From the NCBI GenBank assembly GCA_019236085.1, contig JAFAJR010000218.1, positions 1 through 5,655 on the forward strand: a DNA stretch of 5,655 nt. The letters are read 5' to 3'. Of the stretch, positions 4,875-5,655 are shown in pieces. Both the position numbers and the translations under genes were made by a program. The notes under the pieces are model-generated. The model did no database searches. It saw only the letters and a program-made list of their open reading frames with translations, and was not told the DNA's origin. The DNA comes from Candidatus Dormiibacterota bacterium. GTDB lineage: Bacteria > Chloroflexota > Dormibacteria > Aeolococcales > Aeolococcaceae. Position 1 is the stretch's first letter. Each line of letters opens with the position of its first letter.

Positions 4875-5655
4875 GTGCGGCTGCAGGACATCCTCGAGTG
4901 GAGCGCGCGCCTGGCGGGCTGCGCCGAGGTGCCGGCCGACTCCCAGGTGTACGTCGAAGCTGACAGTGATGTCAGGCGCATCCTCTTCGGCGTAGACGTC
5001 GGGGTCGGCGAGCTGATCCTGGCCCGCGAGGCAGGCTTCGATGCGGTCATCGCGCACCACCCGCTCGGTGACCAAGCGCGCATGCGCATGCCCGACGTGG
5101 TGCGGCGCCAGGTGGACCAGATGGTGGCCGAAGGCATCGACCGCGCCGACGCTGAGACGGCGGTGGCGGAGCGGCTCGAAGCCCCGCACCGCGCGATGCA
5201 CGCCGCCAACATCAACCAGGTGGTCGACGCGGCGCGGCTTTTAGGGCTCCCGGTGGCCAACATCCACCTCGCCTGCGACATCATCAGCCGGCGCGAGATC
5301 GAGTCCCTCATCGCCCGCCGGCGCAGCGGCAGCAGCACTGTGGGTGACGCGCTGAGCTGGCTGGACGACTTCCCGGAGATCGGCCGCGGCCTGACCCGCC
5401 CCGAGGCGTGGCTCGGCGACCGGTCGCAGCCGCTGGGCCGGGTGACAGTGGCAATCGCCGGGGGCTACAACGGCGGCCACCCGGCGTTCAGCCGGTACTA
5501 CCGGGTGGGCGTCGACACCATCGTCACCATGCACGTCGCCGACCCCGACCTGGCCCGGCTGCGCGACGCGAGCGCGTTGGCGAAGCTGCCCCCGGACGAG
5601 CGGCAGGAATGGCAGGCGCTTTGGCAAGAGGTTGCGGCCCTGCTCCGTCGTGCCG
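4875..5655 (+). CDS. NIF3-like dinuclear metal centre protein (partial at right edge)
   Basis: NIF3/YbgI-family proteins form toroidal hexamers with a two-metal site; their biochemical role is mostly unsettled (some are linked to GTP cyclohydrolase I-like or hydrolase activity). The 260 codons present include FGVDVGVGELILAREAGFDAVIAHHPLGD with the metal-binding HH pair at 61-62, then NINQVVDAARLLGLP (112-126) and NIHLACD (129-135), whose H and D match the family's HTxxD ligand pattern. TVGDALSWL (155-163), a glycine-rich IAGGYNGGHP (194-203) and GVDTIVTMHVAD (212-223) follow. This layout fits the longer NIF3-like subfamily found in several thermophilic and Gram-positive bacteria. The C-terminal histidine and acidic ligands expected in a GH-containing motif lie beyond the window. 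GTG 4875 begins 10 bases after the previous stop with only a weak AGAG upstream, so it is probably co-transcribed with the acylase and membrane protein. Confidence 0.88.
   Translation, partial: MRLQDILEWSARLAGCAEVPADSQVYVEADSDVRRILFGVDVGVGELILAREAGFDAVIAHHPLGDQARMRMPDVVRRQVDQMVAEGIDRADAETAVAERLEAPHRAMHAANINQVVDAARLLGLPVANIHLACDIISRREIESLIARRRSGSSTVGDALSWLDDFPEIGRGLTRPEAWLGDRSQPLGRVTVAIAGGYNGGHPAFSRYYRVGVDTIVTMHVADPDLARLRDASALAKLPPDERQEWQALWQEVAALLRRA

Noticed and set aside
4127..5338. 403-residue minus-strand open frame opposite the membrane protein and NIF3-like genes
   Set aside because: The composition is Arg/Ser/Ala-rich shadow sequence without motifs, while the plus strand shows a membrane helix, operon overlaps and NIF3 motifs.

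Overview
This 5655-base window is high in GC and strongly prefers G or C at third codon positions. It carries several GTG starts, closely packed operons and divergent genes with almost no space between them. That fits a GC-rich, actinobacteria-like genome (Thermoleophilia or another deep-branching actinobacterial or Chloroflexota-type lineage are guesses), but nothing here fixes the taxon. No insertion sequence, CRISPR array, phage gene or other transfer sign was seen.

Left half (1 to about 1760), all on the minus strand. In transcription order: gcvT (aminomethyltransferase, T protein of the glycine cleavage system), gcvH (lipoyl carrier H protein), a tRNA-Val with anticodon CAC and an encoded CCA end, and the first 21 codons of a gene whose product begins with a signal-peptide-like or membrane-anchor-like segment and runs off the left edge. 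gcvT and gcvH abut or overlap by 4 bases. The tRNA begins 15 bases after the gcvH stop, so it is probably processed from the gcv transcript or driven from inside gcvH. gcvP is not in the window.

Right half (about 1737 to 5655), all on the plus strand. A divergent three-gene run: a membrane-anchored penicillin-amidase-family N-terminal-nucleophile hydrolase, a 219-residue single-pass membrane protein of unknown function that overlaps it by GTGA, and, 10 bases further on, a NIF3-like dinuclear-metal protein cut by the right edge. The spacing argues for one transcript; the shared function, if any, is unknown.

GcvT and GcvH belong to one pathway: GcvP decarboxylates glycine and loads the aminomethyl group on lipoyl-GcvH, and GcvT passes the one-carbon unit to tetrahydrofolate and releases ammonia. 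The acylase operon is separate; only the crowded divergent start region links the two units. The content is mostly known families. The less explained points are the divergent start region, the tRNA tucked behind gcvH, and the uncharacterised membrane protein between the acylase and the NIF3-like gene.
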